Source: Gammaproteobacteria bacterium
GTDB lineage: Bacteria; Pseudomonadota; Gammaproteobacteria; Eutrophobiales; Eutrophobiaceae
NCBI GenBank assembly: GCA_004297165.1
Contig: SCUJ01000011.1
Span: forward strand, 192,095-256,094
Length of the DNA: 64,000 nt
Direction: 5' to 3'
Below the pieces are notes generated by a model. It did no database searches, had not been told where the DNA came from, and worked only from the letters and a program-made list of their open reading frames with translations. The position numbers and the translations under genes were made by a program. Below, one piece after another: positions 1 to 7,665 of this stretch; position 1 is the stretch's first letter; every line of letters begins with the position of its first letter.

Positions 1-2
1 CC

Positions 3-68
3 GACACCACGGCCAGCCGTCTCGCCCAGACCCGCCTGCAACAGCTCGCGCTCTCGGGCAATCGCTAG
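3..68 (+). CDS. cpoB: C-terminal end of a CpoB/YbgF-like Tol-Pal protein (partial)
   Basis: Only the last 21 codons and a TAG stop lie in the window. The tail (DTTASRLAQTRLQQL...) is an amphipathic helix like the end of the TPR domain of CpoB/YbgF, the periplasmic Tol-Pal partner. The main support is context: in many gammaproteobacteria cpoB lies directly upstream of queE-queC. The gene starts left of the window, so the assignment rests on synteny more than on sequence. Confidence 0.5.
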   Translation, partial: DTTASRLAQTRLQQLALSGNR

Positions 69-97
69 CAGGAAGTTGAAACGCTGCTGCGCTGGCC

Positions 98-766
98 ATG
101 ACTTTGTCGCGCGCAGATCTGCTTTCGCGCACCCTGATCGTCAACGAGATCTTCCATTCCCTCCAGGGCGAGACGAGCCTCAGCGGCCTGCCCACGGTCT
201 TCGTCCGCCTGACCGGTTGTCCGCTGCGCTGCCAATACTGCGACACGCAATACGCCTTTCATGAAGGTCGACCCATGGCTATCGGCGCGATCCTCGAGGC
301 CGTGGAAAGTTACCACGCACGTTACATCACGGTAACAGGGGGAGAACCTCTGGCGCAGCGGGATTGTCCGGCGTTGCTGCGCCTGCTCTGCGATGCCTCC
401 TACGCCGTCTCGCTCGAAACCGGCGGGGCGCTGGATATCTCCTCGATCGATCCCCGTGTGGTCCGCATCGTTGACCTAAAGACCCCCGGTTCCGGGGAGT
501 CGGCGCGCAACCGCTACGAGAACATCGCCCTGCTCACGCCGCGGGATCAGGTCAAGTTCGTTATCTGCGATCGCGCGGATTACGAATGGTCCGTGCAAAA
601 ACTACATGAATACGCACTCGCCGAACGTTGCGAGGTGCTGTTCTCCGCCAGCCACGGGCAACTGGCGGATGCGCAACTCGCGGAGTGGATCCTCGTGGAT
701 CGCCTGCCGGTCCGGTTCCAGTTGCAACTCCACAAGATCCTCTGGGGCGAGGCCCGCGGCCACTGA
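98..766 (+). CDS. queE: 7-carboxy-7-deazaguanine synthase QueE
   Basis: Radical-SAM enzyme that converts 6-carboxytetrahydropterin to 7-carboxy-7-deazaguanine in the queuosine/preQ0 pathway. The 222-residue protein has the CxxxCxxC iron-sulfur motif (C41, C45, C48 in GCPLRCQYCD), the NEIFHSLQGE segment before it and a GGEP SAM-binding motif near residue 86. Length is normal for the short proteobacterial form. The ATG at 98 lies 30 bp after the cpoB stop; no clear Shine-Dalgarno is visible. queC follows 85 bp downstream, so the two probably belong to one pathway operon. Identification is firm. Confidence 0.95.
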   Translation: MTLSRADLLSRTLIVNEIFHSLQGETSLSGLPTVFVRLTGCPLRCQYCDTQYAFHEGRPMAIGAILEAVESYHARYITVTGGEPLAQRDCPALLRLLCDASYAVSLETGGALDISSIDPRVVRIVDLKTPGSGESARNRYENIALLTPRDQVKFVICDRADYEWSVQKLHEYALAERCEVLFSASHGQLADAQLAEWILVDRLPVRFQLQLHKILWGEARGH

Positions 767-851
767 AATAAACTGTCAGGTGGCGGTATACGGCGCTGAA
801 ACCGGCTAAAATGCCTCCTGTGATCATGTGCGAGAGGGGCCAGCAGAAACG

Positions 852-1520
852 ATGAAAGCGGTGGTACTGGTTTCCGGCGGACTGGATTCCGCCACGACGC
901 TGGCGGTCGCGGTCCATGAGGGCTATGACTGCCATGCCCTCAGTTTCCGTTACGGACAACGGCACGACGCGGAACTCGAGGCCTCCCGCGCCGTGTGCGG
1001 CATGCTGGGGGTACGGGAACACCGGATCATGACCATCGACCTTGGGAGCTTCGGCGGATCGGCCCTCACCGATCACGCCATCGACGTCCCGCGCGAGCCG
1101 ACCCAAGGCATCCCCGTCACCTACGTCCCGGCCCGCAACACCATCTTCCTCTCCTTCGCGCTCGGCCTTGCGGAGGTCCTCAATGCCCGGCACATCTTCA
1201 TCGGCGTCAACGCCGTCGATTACTCGGGTTACCCCGACTGCCGGCCGGAGTACATACAAGCCTTCGAACGAATGGCGCAGCTCGCGACCCGCGCCGGCGT
1301 GGAAGGGGCGACCTGCCGGATCCACACCCCGCTCATCAATCTCGGCAAGGCCGAGATCATCCGGATGGGGACGCGGCTCGGTGTCGATTATGCGCAGACC
1401 GTCTCCTGTTATCTGGCGAACAGCGAGGGTTATGCCTGCGGGAGTTGCGAGGCCTGCCGGATCAGGCGCAAGGGTTTCGCGGACGCGGGGATCATCGATC
1501 CGACGCGCTATCTGAATTGA
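852..1520 (+). CDS. queC: 7-cyano-7-deazaguanine synthase QueC
   Basis: ATP-dependent enzyme that converts 7-carboxy-7-deazaguanine to preQ0, the step after QueE. The protein (222 residues from the chosen ATG) opens with [16 protein letters not shown], the PP-loop of ATP pyrophosphatases, and ends with the zinc site Cx8CxxCxxC ([17 protein letters not shown]). An in-frame upstream start at 828 would add eight residues, but family members begin directly at the strand before the PP-loop, so 852 is preferred. It sits between queE and a Nudix gene on the same strand. Confidence 0.95.
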   Translation: MKAVVLVSGGLDSATTLAVAVHEGYDCHALSFRYGQRHDAELEASRAVCGMLGVREHRIMTIDLGSFGGSALTDHAIDVPREPTQGIPVTYVPARNTIFLSFALGLAEVLNARHIFIGVNAVDYSGYPDCRPEYIQAFERMAQLATRAGVEGATCRIHTPLINLGKAEIIRMGTRLGVDYAQTVSCYLANSEGYACGSCEACRIRRKGFADAGIIDPTRYLN

Positions 1521-1537
1521 CGGCGGAGCGGGGAACG

Positions 1538-1990
1538 ATGGCCACGCTGGGCGCATTCGCGATCATCTTCGATGAACAACGCCGGGTCCTCTGCGTGCGC
1601 ACCGCCTACGGCGCGCGACGTTGGACCAATCCTGGCGGCCGCATTGAGGCCAACGAATCCCCGCTCGCCGCGCTCACGCGCGAGGTGCTGGAGGAGACCG
1701 GCTATGTGATTGAACCGGGGGAACTCATCGGGGTCTACGCCAAGCCGTATGAGGACGACCTCACGCTCGCCTTCACCGCCAGGATTATCGAGAGGCGGCC
1801 ATGGACGTCCGATGACGAGATCGAGGAGGCAACGTTCTTTCCCGTCGCTGCACTGCCCGGGCCCATGACGAACGCCGCGCGCGCCCGCATCGAGGACGGC
1901 GCAGCCGGGCGGAGGGGCATCTATCGGGTATTCGCCACGGCGGCAGAGGGCAACGGGATACCCACACAAACTGGCAAGACAGGATCATGA
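1538..1990 (+). CDS. Nudix hydrolase
   Basis: A 150-residue single-domain Nudix protein. The Nudix box is complete: G34-x5-E40-x7-REVLEETG (residues 48-55), giving the metal-binding REXXEE core. The family hydrolyses nucleoside diphosphates linked to another moiety; the substrate cannot be read from the sequence. The ATG at 1538 lies 17 bp after queC, and the stop overlaps the next start in an ATGA, suggesting cotranscription with the flavin-reductase gene. An 'oxidised nucleotide sanitation' role would be a guess. Confidence 0.85.
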   Translation: MATLGAFAIIFDEQRRVLCVRTAYGARRWTNPGGRIEANESPLAALTREVLEETGYVIEPGELIGVYAKPYEDDLTLAFTARIIERRPWTSDDEIEEATFFPVAALPGPMTNAARARIEDGAAGRRGIYRVFATAAEGNGIPTQTGKTGS

Positions 1991-2505
1991 ACAACAAAGA
2001 CACGCCGGAAACGGATGTAAAGAAGATCGCCTTACGCATGATCCCTTACGGGCTTTATGTACTCACCGCTCGCGCGAGTGAGGAAGTCACTGCAGCGACC
2101 ATCACCTGGGTCACCCAGACTGCCTTCAAGCCAACGCTGGTTGTTGCCGGGATCCGGGCGGATTCCCGTTCCCATGCCCTGATCAAGCAAAGCGGGGTAT
2201 TCAATCTGAACGTACTGGGCAAGGGCCAGCAGGCGATCGCCTTCAGCTTCTTCAAACCCTCGGTCCTTGAGGATGGCAGGCTCAGCGGCCACAAGTTTCG
2301 TCCCGCCGCCAACGGCTGCCCGATCCTCGAAGATGCGCCCGCCTGGCTGGAATGCAAACTGGTGAATGCCATCGAGGGCGCCGATCACTCCGTGTTCGTC
2401 GGCGAGGTCACCGGCGCCGGGTTGAATGCCTCAATCAGCGGTCGCCCAGACGAACTTACCCTGCATCTGCGGGATTTGGGTGAGAAGATCCACTACGGAG
2501 GTTGA
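1987..2505 (+). CDS. Flavin reductase-like FMN-binding protein
   Basis: A 172-residue protein of the flavin-reductase-like split-barrel family. Typical segments are visible: PYGLYVLTAR, AATITWVTQTAFKPTLV near residues 37-53, and the AFSFFKPS region. Members bind FMN or FAD and reduce it for partner oxygenases or act as NAD(P)H:flavin oxidoreductases. The start overlaps the Nudix stop (ATGA), so translation is probably coupled. No obvious oxygenase partner lies next to it. Confidence 0.8.
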   Translation: MNNKDTPETDVKKIALRMIPYGLYVLTARASEEVTAATITWVTQTAFKPTLVVAGIRADSRSHALIKQSGVFNLNVLGKGQQAIAFSFFKPSVLEDGRLSGHKFRPAANGCPILEDAPAWLECKLVNAIEGADHSVFVGEVTGAGLNASISGRPDELTLHLRDLGEKIHYGG

Positions 2506-2528
2506 ATCGACAGGGTGTTCGATCCTGC

Positions 2529-2984
2529 CTAAGCATTGTATGGTTTGGTATCTCCGGGCTTGCGCAGCATCTTGTTCACCTCATCGAGATGCATTTCCTC
2601 CTGCAGGATCATCTCACGGGCGTATTCTTCCAGGAGTACAGATTTGCCTTCGGACAACTTAAGCAGTGCGTAATACTGCGCCACGGCAGCCTTTTCGTGA
2701 TCGAGACTCTCACGCAGGATGTCGCCAATATCGTGCTTTTCGGTCTCAAGCAAGGGTCCTATTTTTAGCGAGGGGTGACCGCCCAGCAGAGTGACGAGCT
2801 CGCCGGCGCGTTGCGCGTGGTCCATGCCTTCCTTCGCGTTGTCCTTAAGCCAGGAGACAATTGGAATCCGGTTATAGCCGTACACCATCAACGAATAGTG
2901 TGTGTAGCGGACAACGCCCGCCAGCTCAATCTCAAGAATTTTATTGAGCGTTGCTATTGCTGACTTTTTCTCTGTCGCGTTCAT
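2529..2984 (-). CDS. Ferritin-like (bacterioferritin-type) diiron protein
   Basis: A 151-residue all-helical protein of the ferritin-like superfamily. The diiron ligand pattern is visible as a Glu in helix 1 (EIELAGVVRY), an ExxxH element in helix 2 (KEGMDHAQRA), a Glu in DHEKAAVAQYY and a final EExH in QEEMHLDEVNKML. It resembles the small bacterioferritin-type proteins annotated as iron storage or stress proteins. A good Shine-Dalgarno (GGGAG) precedes the ATG. It is convergent with the flavin-reductase gene. Storage cage or simple diiron redox protein cannot be decided here. Confidence 0.8.
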   Translation of the reverse strand: MNATEKKSAIATLNKILEIELAGVVRYTHYSLMVYGYNRIPIVSWLKDNAKEGMDHAQRAGELVTLLGGHPSLKIGPLLETEKHDIGDILRESLDHEKAAVAQYYALLKLSEGKSVLLEEYAREMILQEEMHLDEVNKMLRKPGDTKPYNA

Positions 2985-3052
2985 TAGCCATCTCCCGTTG
3001 AGTTGAGGAACCTCTGATTTACTCGGCGTGCCCTGATAAGTCCAGGATGGGC

Positions 3053-3361
3053 TTATTCCGGGCTTTCCTGGGTAAGCTCATCCGCACTGTCTTTCTTACG
3101 CGACTTTGTGCCCGGAAGAATCCCCAAGATGGTCCCTCCGATAGAAATCACAAGCGCGCCCAGAAAGATGACGCCGCCATATTTTCTGCCGAATTCCGCC
3201 CCGGCTGCCGCGCCTGCCTCCTGCCCTTTGGAGAAGGCTTCAGACATGCTCGTAGCTTCCATGCCGCTACCGGCGGCGCTGCCGACAACGGCGCCTCCAA
3301 TTACCAGGGTGCCGAACCAGATAACCAAAAACCATAAAAATCCAAAGGCAGCTCGCTTCAT
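3053..3361 (-). CDS. Small two-helix membrane protein of unknown function
   Basis: A 102-residue protein with two hydrophobic segments: residues about 4-30 (a long, glycine-rich helix) and about 62-82. A small polar Ala/Gly-rich stretch lies between them, and the tail is charged and probably cytoplasmic. The start was moved to the internal ATG at 3361 because AAGGAG lies six bases upstream; the longer reading frame from 3388 would place this signal inside the gene. I do not recognise a family. Confidence 0.6.
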   Translation of the reverse strand: MKRAAFGFLWFLVIWFGTLVIGGAVVGSAAGSGMEATSMSEAFSKGQEAGAAAGAEFGRKYGGVIFLGALVISIGGTILGILPGTKSRKKDSADELTQESPE

Positions 3362-3520
3362 TGTTATCTCCTTATTATCTGTACCCATGTTTTAATAACA
3401 GCCGATACATCCATCCTTACTCTTTCAATAATAGCGGGATCAAGCGAACTTGTTTAGCTCCTCTTATACGGCGTGTAGCTGTCTAATACGGGAGACATCC
3501 TTATCTGCATCACCATTCCT

Positions 3521-3982
3521 TTATACCCAGCGCCGAACGCGCTCCATGTACTGCTCAAACTCAGGACCGAACTTTGCGAGTAACGCCCGCTCCTCGGGTT
3601 TAATCTGATACCGGGTCATGTATGCGAGAAAGACGGGCAAGAGGAGGGCCGCTACGACATTCGACAGGTACACGGCCCAGCCACAAAGAGCCAGAAATAA
3701 GCCCAGATACATGGGATTGCGCGAGATGCGATAGATGCCGCTCGATACGACGGATGAGGACGCGCTTGGGGTGAGTGGATTGACCGTGGTGTTCTTGCTG
3801 TGAAAGGACGCCACTCCGATGAGCGCTACCGCTGCGCCGAACGTACCAAGCGCCAGTGCGAGGACGATCCTGACGGGCAGCGAGTGCGAGTAACCCGGTG
3901 CGACGTGGGCCACACCGAACATGGCGGCGGCAAAGACCAGCCAGACGAGCGGCGGCGGGATCTTCAACTCAAGCGAGGGCAT
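3521..3982 (-). CDS. Isoprenylcysteine carboxyl methyltransferase-like membrane protein, copy 1
   Basis: A 153-residue integral membrane protein of the ICMT/phospholipid N-methyltransferase-like family. It has four to five hydrophobic helices and the C-terminal family signature GIYRISRNPMYLG ... KPEERALLAKFGPEF..Y, which binds S-adenosylmethionine in characterised relatives. The physiological substrate is unknown. The start at 3982 (MPSLELK) matches that of the paralogue at 38040-38501, which is about 74% identical by hand count and in opposite orientation. It overlaps the 3' end of the RHH-like gene by 14 bp. Confidence 0.8.
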   Translation of the reverse strand: MPSLELKIPPPLVWLVFAAAMFGVAHVAPGYSHSLPVRIVLALALGTFGAAVALIGVASFHSKNTTVNPLTPSASSSVVSSGIYRISRNPMYLGLFLALCGWAVYLSNVVAALLLPVFLAYMTRYQIKPEERALLAKFGPEFEQYMERVRRWV

Positions 3983-4151
3983 GAGGGGTGGATTGGCCAA
4001 CGTAGGTCCGGATCAAGGGTTGATATCCGGAGAATCCCAGAAGCGGGACTACCCGTTTCAGGTCCTCGATCACATCCTCGGGCATTCGAAGGGTAATCGG
4101 CGTCATTGGACGGTTCCGATCCAGACGTTTTTTCAGTTTTTCAATCTTCAT
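3969..4151 (-). CDS. Small RHH/CopG-like protein next to a parE toxin
   Basis: About 60 residues from the ATG at 4151, which has AAGG seven bases upstream; a longer GTG-started form from 4214 overlaps the parE stop and cannot be excluded. The segment TPITLRMPEDVIEDLKRVVPLLGFSGYQPLIRTY looks like a ribbon-helix-helix DNA-binding fold. Similar proteins accompany RelE/ParE-type toxins. Here the toxin already has a Phd-type antitoxin upstream, so this would be a third component or an orphan antitoxin. Confidence 0.6.
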   Translation of the reverse strand: MKIEKLKKRLDRNRPMTPITLRMPEDVIEDLKRVVPLLGFSGYQPLIRTYVGQSTPHALA

Positions 4152-4210
4152 GGCAGCACCTTTCAATGCGAGTCGCTTTTCGCTCAGAGATGCTTTAAGC
4201 CTACTATCCT

Positions 4211-4531
4211 TCACTTCTTAATCTTTTTCGACCGAGCGGCCAGAATTTTTCGCTTGAGTAGCCGTTCGCCTCTTACGACATGCAGGACGTATACGCACTG
4301 CTTCTCAACACGATAGATGACGCGGCAGGGTGATTCCACAATCTGGCGATAGCGCCAGCCGCGCAGTTCGGGTAGCTTTGAACCGCTAAGAGGGTGAGAG
4401 TCGAGTTGTTCGACATGTTTGAATACACGCTGGACGAGTAATGCCGCAGCGCTGGGATTATCGAGAGCGATGTAATCGGCAATCGCATCAAGGTCCGCGA
4501 TTGCAGGTTCGGTCCAGATTACTTCAGCCAT
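4211..4531 (-). CDS. parE: RelE/ParE-type toxin
   Basis: A 106-residue toxin of the RelE/ParE superfamily. The N-terminal signature VIWTEPAIADLDAIADYIA, the middle GSKLPELRGWRYRQIV and the late CRVIYRVEKQCVYVLHVVRGERLL are characteristic of the ParE branch, which poisons DNA gyrase. The gene overlaps the upstream phd-like antitoxin by 13 bp, the usual antitoxin-first order. Assignment to ParE rather than RelE rests on general resemblance. The gene appears intact. Confidence 0.85.
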   Translation of the reverse strand: MAEVIWTEPAIADLDAIADYIALDNPSAAALLVQRVFKHVEQLDSHPLSGSKLPELRGWRYRQIVESPCRVIYRVEKQCVYVLHVVRGERLLKRKILAARSKKIKK

Positions 4532-4776
4532 CGCTCCATGCGCTGTTTGGCTTGCGCATGCGAGAGCACCCGACCATCTTCCACGGCCTTTTCGCCACGA
4601 GCGATGCCCTCAAGCAGGCTCATGCGCCTTTGGAGCAAATCGAAGCTCTCCACGTCAACCAGATAGGCGCTGGGCAGGCCATGCTGGGTAATCAGGATGG
4701 GTTCCCGGTTTCGGCTCAGTTCGTCAAGCAGTTCAGTGGCTTGGCGTTTGAGAGTGGTAACAAGTTCAGTACGCAT
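4519..4776 (-). CDS. Phd/YefM-type antitoxin
   Basis: An 85-residue antitoxin whose N-terminal half (RTELVTTLKRQATELLDEL ... REPILITQHGLPSAYLVDVESFDLL) is the Phd/YefM DNA-binding fold. The C-terminal half is the charged toxin-neutralising tail. It is the first gene of the module and overlaps parE. A 16-bp palindrome starts four bases upstream of the start codon and is the likely autorepression operator. Confidence 0.85.
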   Translation of the reverse strand: MRTELVTTLKRQATELLDELSRNREPILITQHGLPSAYLVDVESFDLLQRRMSLLEGIARGEKAVEDGRVLSHAQAKQRMERWLK

Positions 4777-4780
4777 GGAG

Positions 4781-4796
4781 TGATACTAAAGTATCA
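4781..4796. promoter_or_regulatory. Palindromic operator of the phd-parE module
   Basis: The inverted arms TGATACT and AGTATCA are perfect and separated by two bases. The site ends four bases from the phd start codon, covering the ribosome-binding region. Phd/YefM antitoxins bind such short dyads to repress their own operons. Function is inferred from position and symmetry. Confidence 0.6.
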
Positions 4797-4855
4797 CACG
4801 GCACGACGCAAGATGAAGCAGTCATCTTCATGTGGTTAATTGGCAGCTATGTAAT

Positions 4856-5267
4856 TCATTTGGATGTCAGGGCACTCATTTTACGAATCAGAAATCCAAG
4901 ACCCAATAGAGACAGCCCACCAACTACCCACAAGATTGGTATAACCCGATGAATCCAGTGAGAGTCTGAGGGATACATCATTGAGTAGCCGCCAGCCCCC
5001 ACAAGCATTACTCCGAATCCGATGGCAATCCCTGCATAGGCGACGTATGTAACGTAAGCTCGCGTTGCCTGTGATTCCGTAGTGGATGAACAGAACCCCC
5101 ATCAGCATAAAGTTCACAATTTGGAGAATCCCGCGTGCAAGTTGGTCATCGGTCATGCCTATGAATGGGCCGATAACAAGAAACAGAAAACCCAATACAA
5201 CACCAAGACCTCGTAAGATCCATTTAATTAGGTTACGCAACCGCAACTCAGATCTTGTTCGATACAC
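4856..5267 (-). pseudogene. Frameshifted small integral membrane protein
   Basis: The first reading frame (from a GTG at 5267) gives a membrane protein with helices such as GLGVVLGFLFLVIGPFIGM and IVNFMLMGVLFIHYGI. After about position 5050 it turns into non-membrane, Arg/Cys-rich residues. A neighbouring frame continues with clearly membrane-like sequence (VTYVAYAGIAIGFGVMLVGAGG, then IPILWVVGGLSLLGLGFLI) to a TGA at 4856-4858. The gene therefore carries a single-base-type frameshift around 5040-5060, either real or a sequencing error. Family unknown. A promoter-leader module lies upstream at 5398-5475. Confidence 0.65.
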
Positions 5268-5397
5268 AATGCATTATCCTATAAATATTTGTCACGCCCT
5301 TACTGGTTATTCCAATGCGCTTATTCATTCACTTGCAACATGAATAGGGAGAAATGAACATGACTACACGATGGGATGCATTAGGGGCAAATGTGAA

Positions 5398-5475
5398 CAT
5401 CCATGAAACCTCCTTGATTCTTCGTTGCGATACCTTTGGTGTCAGAGTATAGGCAGTCGATATCAAAGGTGTCCA
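5398..5475 (-). promoter_or_regulatory. Promoter-leader module, copy 1 (minus strand)
   Basis: Read on the minus strand: TGGACA (5475-5470), an 18-bp spacer, TATACT (5451-5446), then AGGAGGT (5414-5408) and two overlapping ATG codons (5404 and 5400). The ATG at 5404 opens a seven-residue ORF; the ATG at 5400 opens one of 23 residues. The block is about 70% identical by hand alignment to the module at 37051 and shares promoter geometry with 28773. It points toward the frameshifted membrane gene. Confidence 0.6.
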
Positions 5476-5537
5476 GGCTGGTTTAACCGGCACCATCCTA
5501 TCTTGGCGTGCTTTGCGTCTTTGCGAGATCTCTTTAT

Positions 5538-5569
5538 GTTGGGGTTCGTTTCACTCGCCCCAACCTACG
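5538..5569. repeat. Short inverted repeat (REP-like)
   Basis: GTTGGGG and CCCCAAC arms enclose a short loop and are followed by CTACG, the form of a small palindrome widely dispersed in proteobacterial intergenic regions. It overlaps the last codons of the next minus-strand gene and could act as a transcript end. Confidence 0.5.
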
Positions 5570-6875
5570 TATTCGCCGCTGTCGCTATCTCCCGGTAGCG
5601 CAGCAGGACGCGGGTGATGATCCAGCCGAGGAACAGGAAAAACACCAGCCATGCGAGCGCCGCCGGGCGGGTGAAGAGCGAGGGCCAGGGGAAGGCGAGC
5701 AGTAATAACGCCTGCGAGAAGAGCAACAGTTGCAGCAGGCGGTCGGCGACCCAGTTGTTGATCACCGATTTCATCTTCGGGACCTCGACGCCGGGCTTGC
5801 CGGCCAGCGTCAAGGCATTGTCGAGTTCGGAGAGATGCAGCCAGATCAGAAACGAGAGGATCTTGAGCAGCATCCCAGTGACCACCGACATGGCGAAGCC
5901 CATCAGGAACAGCACGGCGGTTAGGAGATCGAGCGCGGGCCTGCCGGTGAGTACGGCGGCGATCCAGCAGGCGCAGACGGCGATCAGATGCACCATCCCG
6001 AGCCGCCAGAAGTCGCGGTGGCTGTCGCGGATTCGGCGCTTCGACTGGAATTGCAGTTGTAGCGTGAGCAGGGCGAAACAGACCAACGTCGCCGCGATCG
6101 CCAGATCGATGAGGGTCATGATCGAAATCGCGCCGTTGCCAATCAACGCGCACACGCTCTTGCCCGCGAGCAGCACGAACATCACGGGCACAAACGAGCG
6201 CCGGAACCATTGCGGATAAGGTTGGGTGATCTGGAACATGGGCACGACCTGCCACGCGATGGCGATCACCAGCGCCCCGATCCAGCCCGGCAGGCCCCAG
6301 CTCAGATGCAGGTCCGTGACGACGGGCCGCCAGAGCGGCACGAAGCCGGCGTAACCCGCGGCGAGCAGGATCCCGAGAATGAGCGTGACTGTCAGCGCGA
6401 GGATCGCGAAGCGAATCCCGGAAACGGAATCGCCTTGCGCCTCCGCCGGCAGGAGCGCCGCGATCACCGCCGCGAGAAACGTAATCAACGCGCCACCGGC
6501 CAGGATCGCGGCGGCGGCAAACATCCAGGGTCTCATGTGCAGAAACCCACCGATCAAGCAAAGGATGCCGGGCAGCCACAGCCACCAGACGATGCCGGCG
6601 ATCAATCGCGGCCGCGGTATGAACGCCCCCGCCAGCACCGGCAGCATCTGTTGCAGGGCGCCGATCATGATGGAGGTGAAAAATCCAAGCGCGAGACAAT
6701 GCGTCACCGCCAGGACCGCACCCGTCCAACGCGAATTCGGAAAACCCTCCGGGTGGAGAAAGAGGACCAGCGCGGCGAGCGCACCGAACACGGGGGCAAT
6801 AAGAAAGAAGCGCCCCGGCACCGAGAGCGGCGGGGCCTGTTGCAGGGAGAGTCCGCTGGTCAGCATTGCCGGCAA
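5565..6875 (-). CDS. NnrS/CcoN-like polytopic membrane protein
   Basis: A 436-residue protein with about twelve hydrophobic helices. The segment VTHCLALGFFTSIMIGALQQMLPVLAG near residue 60 is the signature of membrane proteins distantly related to cbb3-oxidase subunit I and to NnrS, with a conserved histidine that may bind heme or metal. It is the last gene of a minus-strand set with a DUF2249 protein and a hemerythrin, a combination found near nitrogen-oxide and respiratory genes. Family placement is from pattern only; an enzymatic role is not established. Confidence 0.6.
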   Translation of the reverse strand: MPAMLTSGLSLQQAPPLSVPGRFFLIAPVFGALAALVLFLHPEGFPNSRWTGAVLAVTHCLALGFFTSIMIGALQQMLPVLAGAFIPRPRLIAGIVWWLWLPGILCLIGGFLHMRPWMFAAAAILAGGALITFLAAVIAALLPAEAQGDSVSGIRFAILALTVTLILGILLAAGYAGFVPLWRPVVTDLHLSWGLPGWIGALVIAIAWQVVPMFQITQPYPQWFRRSFVPVMFVLLAGKSVCALIGNGAISIMTLIDLAIAATLVCFALLTLQLQFQSKRRIRDSHRDFWRLGMVHLIAVCACWIAAVLTGRPALDLLTAVLFLMGFAMSVVTGMLLKILSFLIWLHLSELDNALTLAGKPGVEVPKMKSVINNWVADRLLQLLLFSQALLLLAFPWPSLFTRPAALAWLVFFLFLGWIITRVLLRYREIATAANT

Positions 6876-6881
6876 GTCCGA

Positions 6882-7139
6882 TTAGCCAAGGGAATTCACT
6901 AACGACTCGGCCACGGCATCAGCCGCCGCCCAGATGAAGATCTCGAAAAGGTCCGCGTTCCGTTCGCGGGTAATTTCCCTGAGCCCGTGTTGCTGCAACC
7001 ACGGATACAGCAGGCGCGGCCGGCGCGGGGAGATCATGCGGACATACTGGCCGTGCTTAAGGCGCGGCAGGAGGGCAGTGGCTTGTTCGTAGGGTTCCGG
7101 CGGCTCCAGGCCGCGGACGTCGAGAACGATCTCCGTCAT
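6882..7139 (-). CDS. DUF2249 (TusA-like fold) protein
   Basis: An 85-residue protein starting LDVRGLEPPEPYEQA, the hallmark of DUF2249, and continuing with the typical LYPWLQQHG element. The fold is related to TusA, but the sulfur-carrier cysteine is absent here. Such proteins are regularly found beside hemerythrin-type and nitrogen-oxide genes. It lies six bases from the membrane protein gene and 13 bases from the hemerythrin gene, so the three form one transcription unit. Confidence 0.8.
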   Translation of the reverse strand: MTEIVLDVRGLEPPEPYEQATALLPRLKHGQYVRMISPRRPRLLYPWLQQHGLREITRERNADLFEIFIWAAADAVAESLVNSLG

Positions 7140-7152
7140 CCGTGAGCGCGGA

Positions 7153-7584
7153 TCAGACCTTCTGCATGTCGGCGACGATCTTGTCCACGCCGCTGAGTTG
7201 CTCGTCGCTCATCGGATAGAGCATCCCTTCCTCCTTCATGTTGTGCTGTTGCATCATGACCAGCAGGGTCTCGGAGGTATCCAGATACTCCCGGTCATCG
7301 CGCCGCTCCATGGCTCGCAGCAGTTGGGTCATCAGGCCGCGCATCTGCCGGTGTTCGCCTTTCATGATCATCGTCGGCCCCTGGACGATACCGGTCTGTT
7401 CCTCGAAGGTGGGAAACAGGACCTGTTCTTCCATAAGAAAGTGATGCTCCATGGACTCCACGTATTTGCGCGTCAATTGCTCCGCCTTGCCCCAGTCATG
7501 ATCGTTGACCGCGGCCTCGGCGTCCGCCATCAGGACGTCGCAACGCCGGTGATCCCTGGTCATGAATTCGTTGATCGCTCCCAT
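7153..7584 (-). CDS. Hemerythrin HHE-domain protein
   Basis: A 143-residue cytoplasmic helical protein with the HHE iron-binding pattern: DHRRCD near residue 11, the HHFLMEEQVLFP helix near 47-58, GEHRQM near 78 and MQQHNMKEEGMLYP near 113-126. The histidines and glutamates fit a diiron site. Proteins of this type bind O2 or NO or repair iron-sulfur centres. As first gene of a trio with DUF2249 and an NnrS-like membrane protein, a nitrosative or oxidative stress role is the best inference. Confidence 0.88.
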   Translation of the reverse strand: MGAINEFMTRDHRRCDVLMADAEAAVNDHDWGKAEQLTRKYVESMEHHFLMEEQVLFPTFEEQTGIVQGPTMIMKGEHRQMRGLMTQLLRAMERRDDREYLDTSETLLVMMQQHNMKEEGMLYPMSDEQLSGVDKIVADMQKV

Positions 7585-7665
7585 GTCGCTTCTCGCTCCG
7601 GTTTTAATCGTTTTGGAGCCGGGGATTATGTCGCGGGCGGAATCCGCTTGGCAAGAGAATATCCG

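Noticed and set aside
561-1556. 331-codon minus-strand frame over queC
   Set aside because: Antisense to queC and its neighbours; low-complexity composition typical of GC-rich shadow frames.
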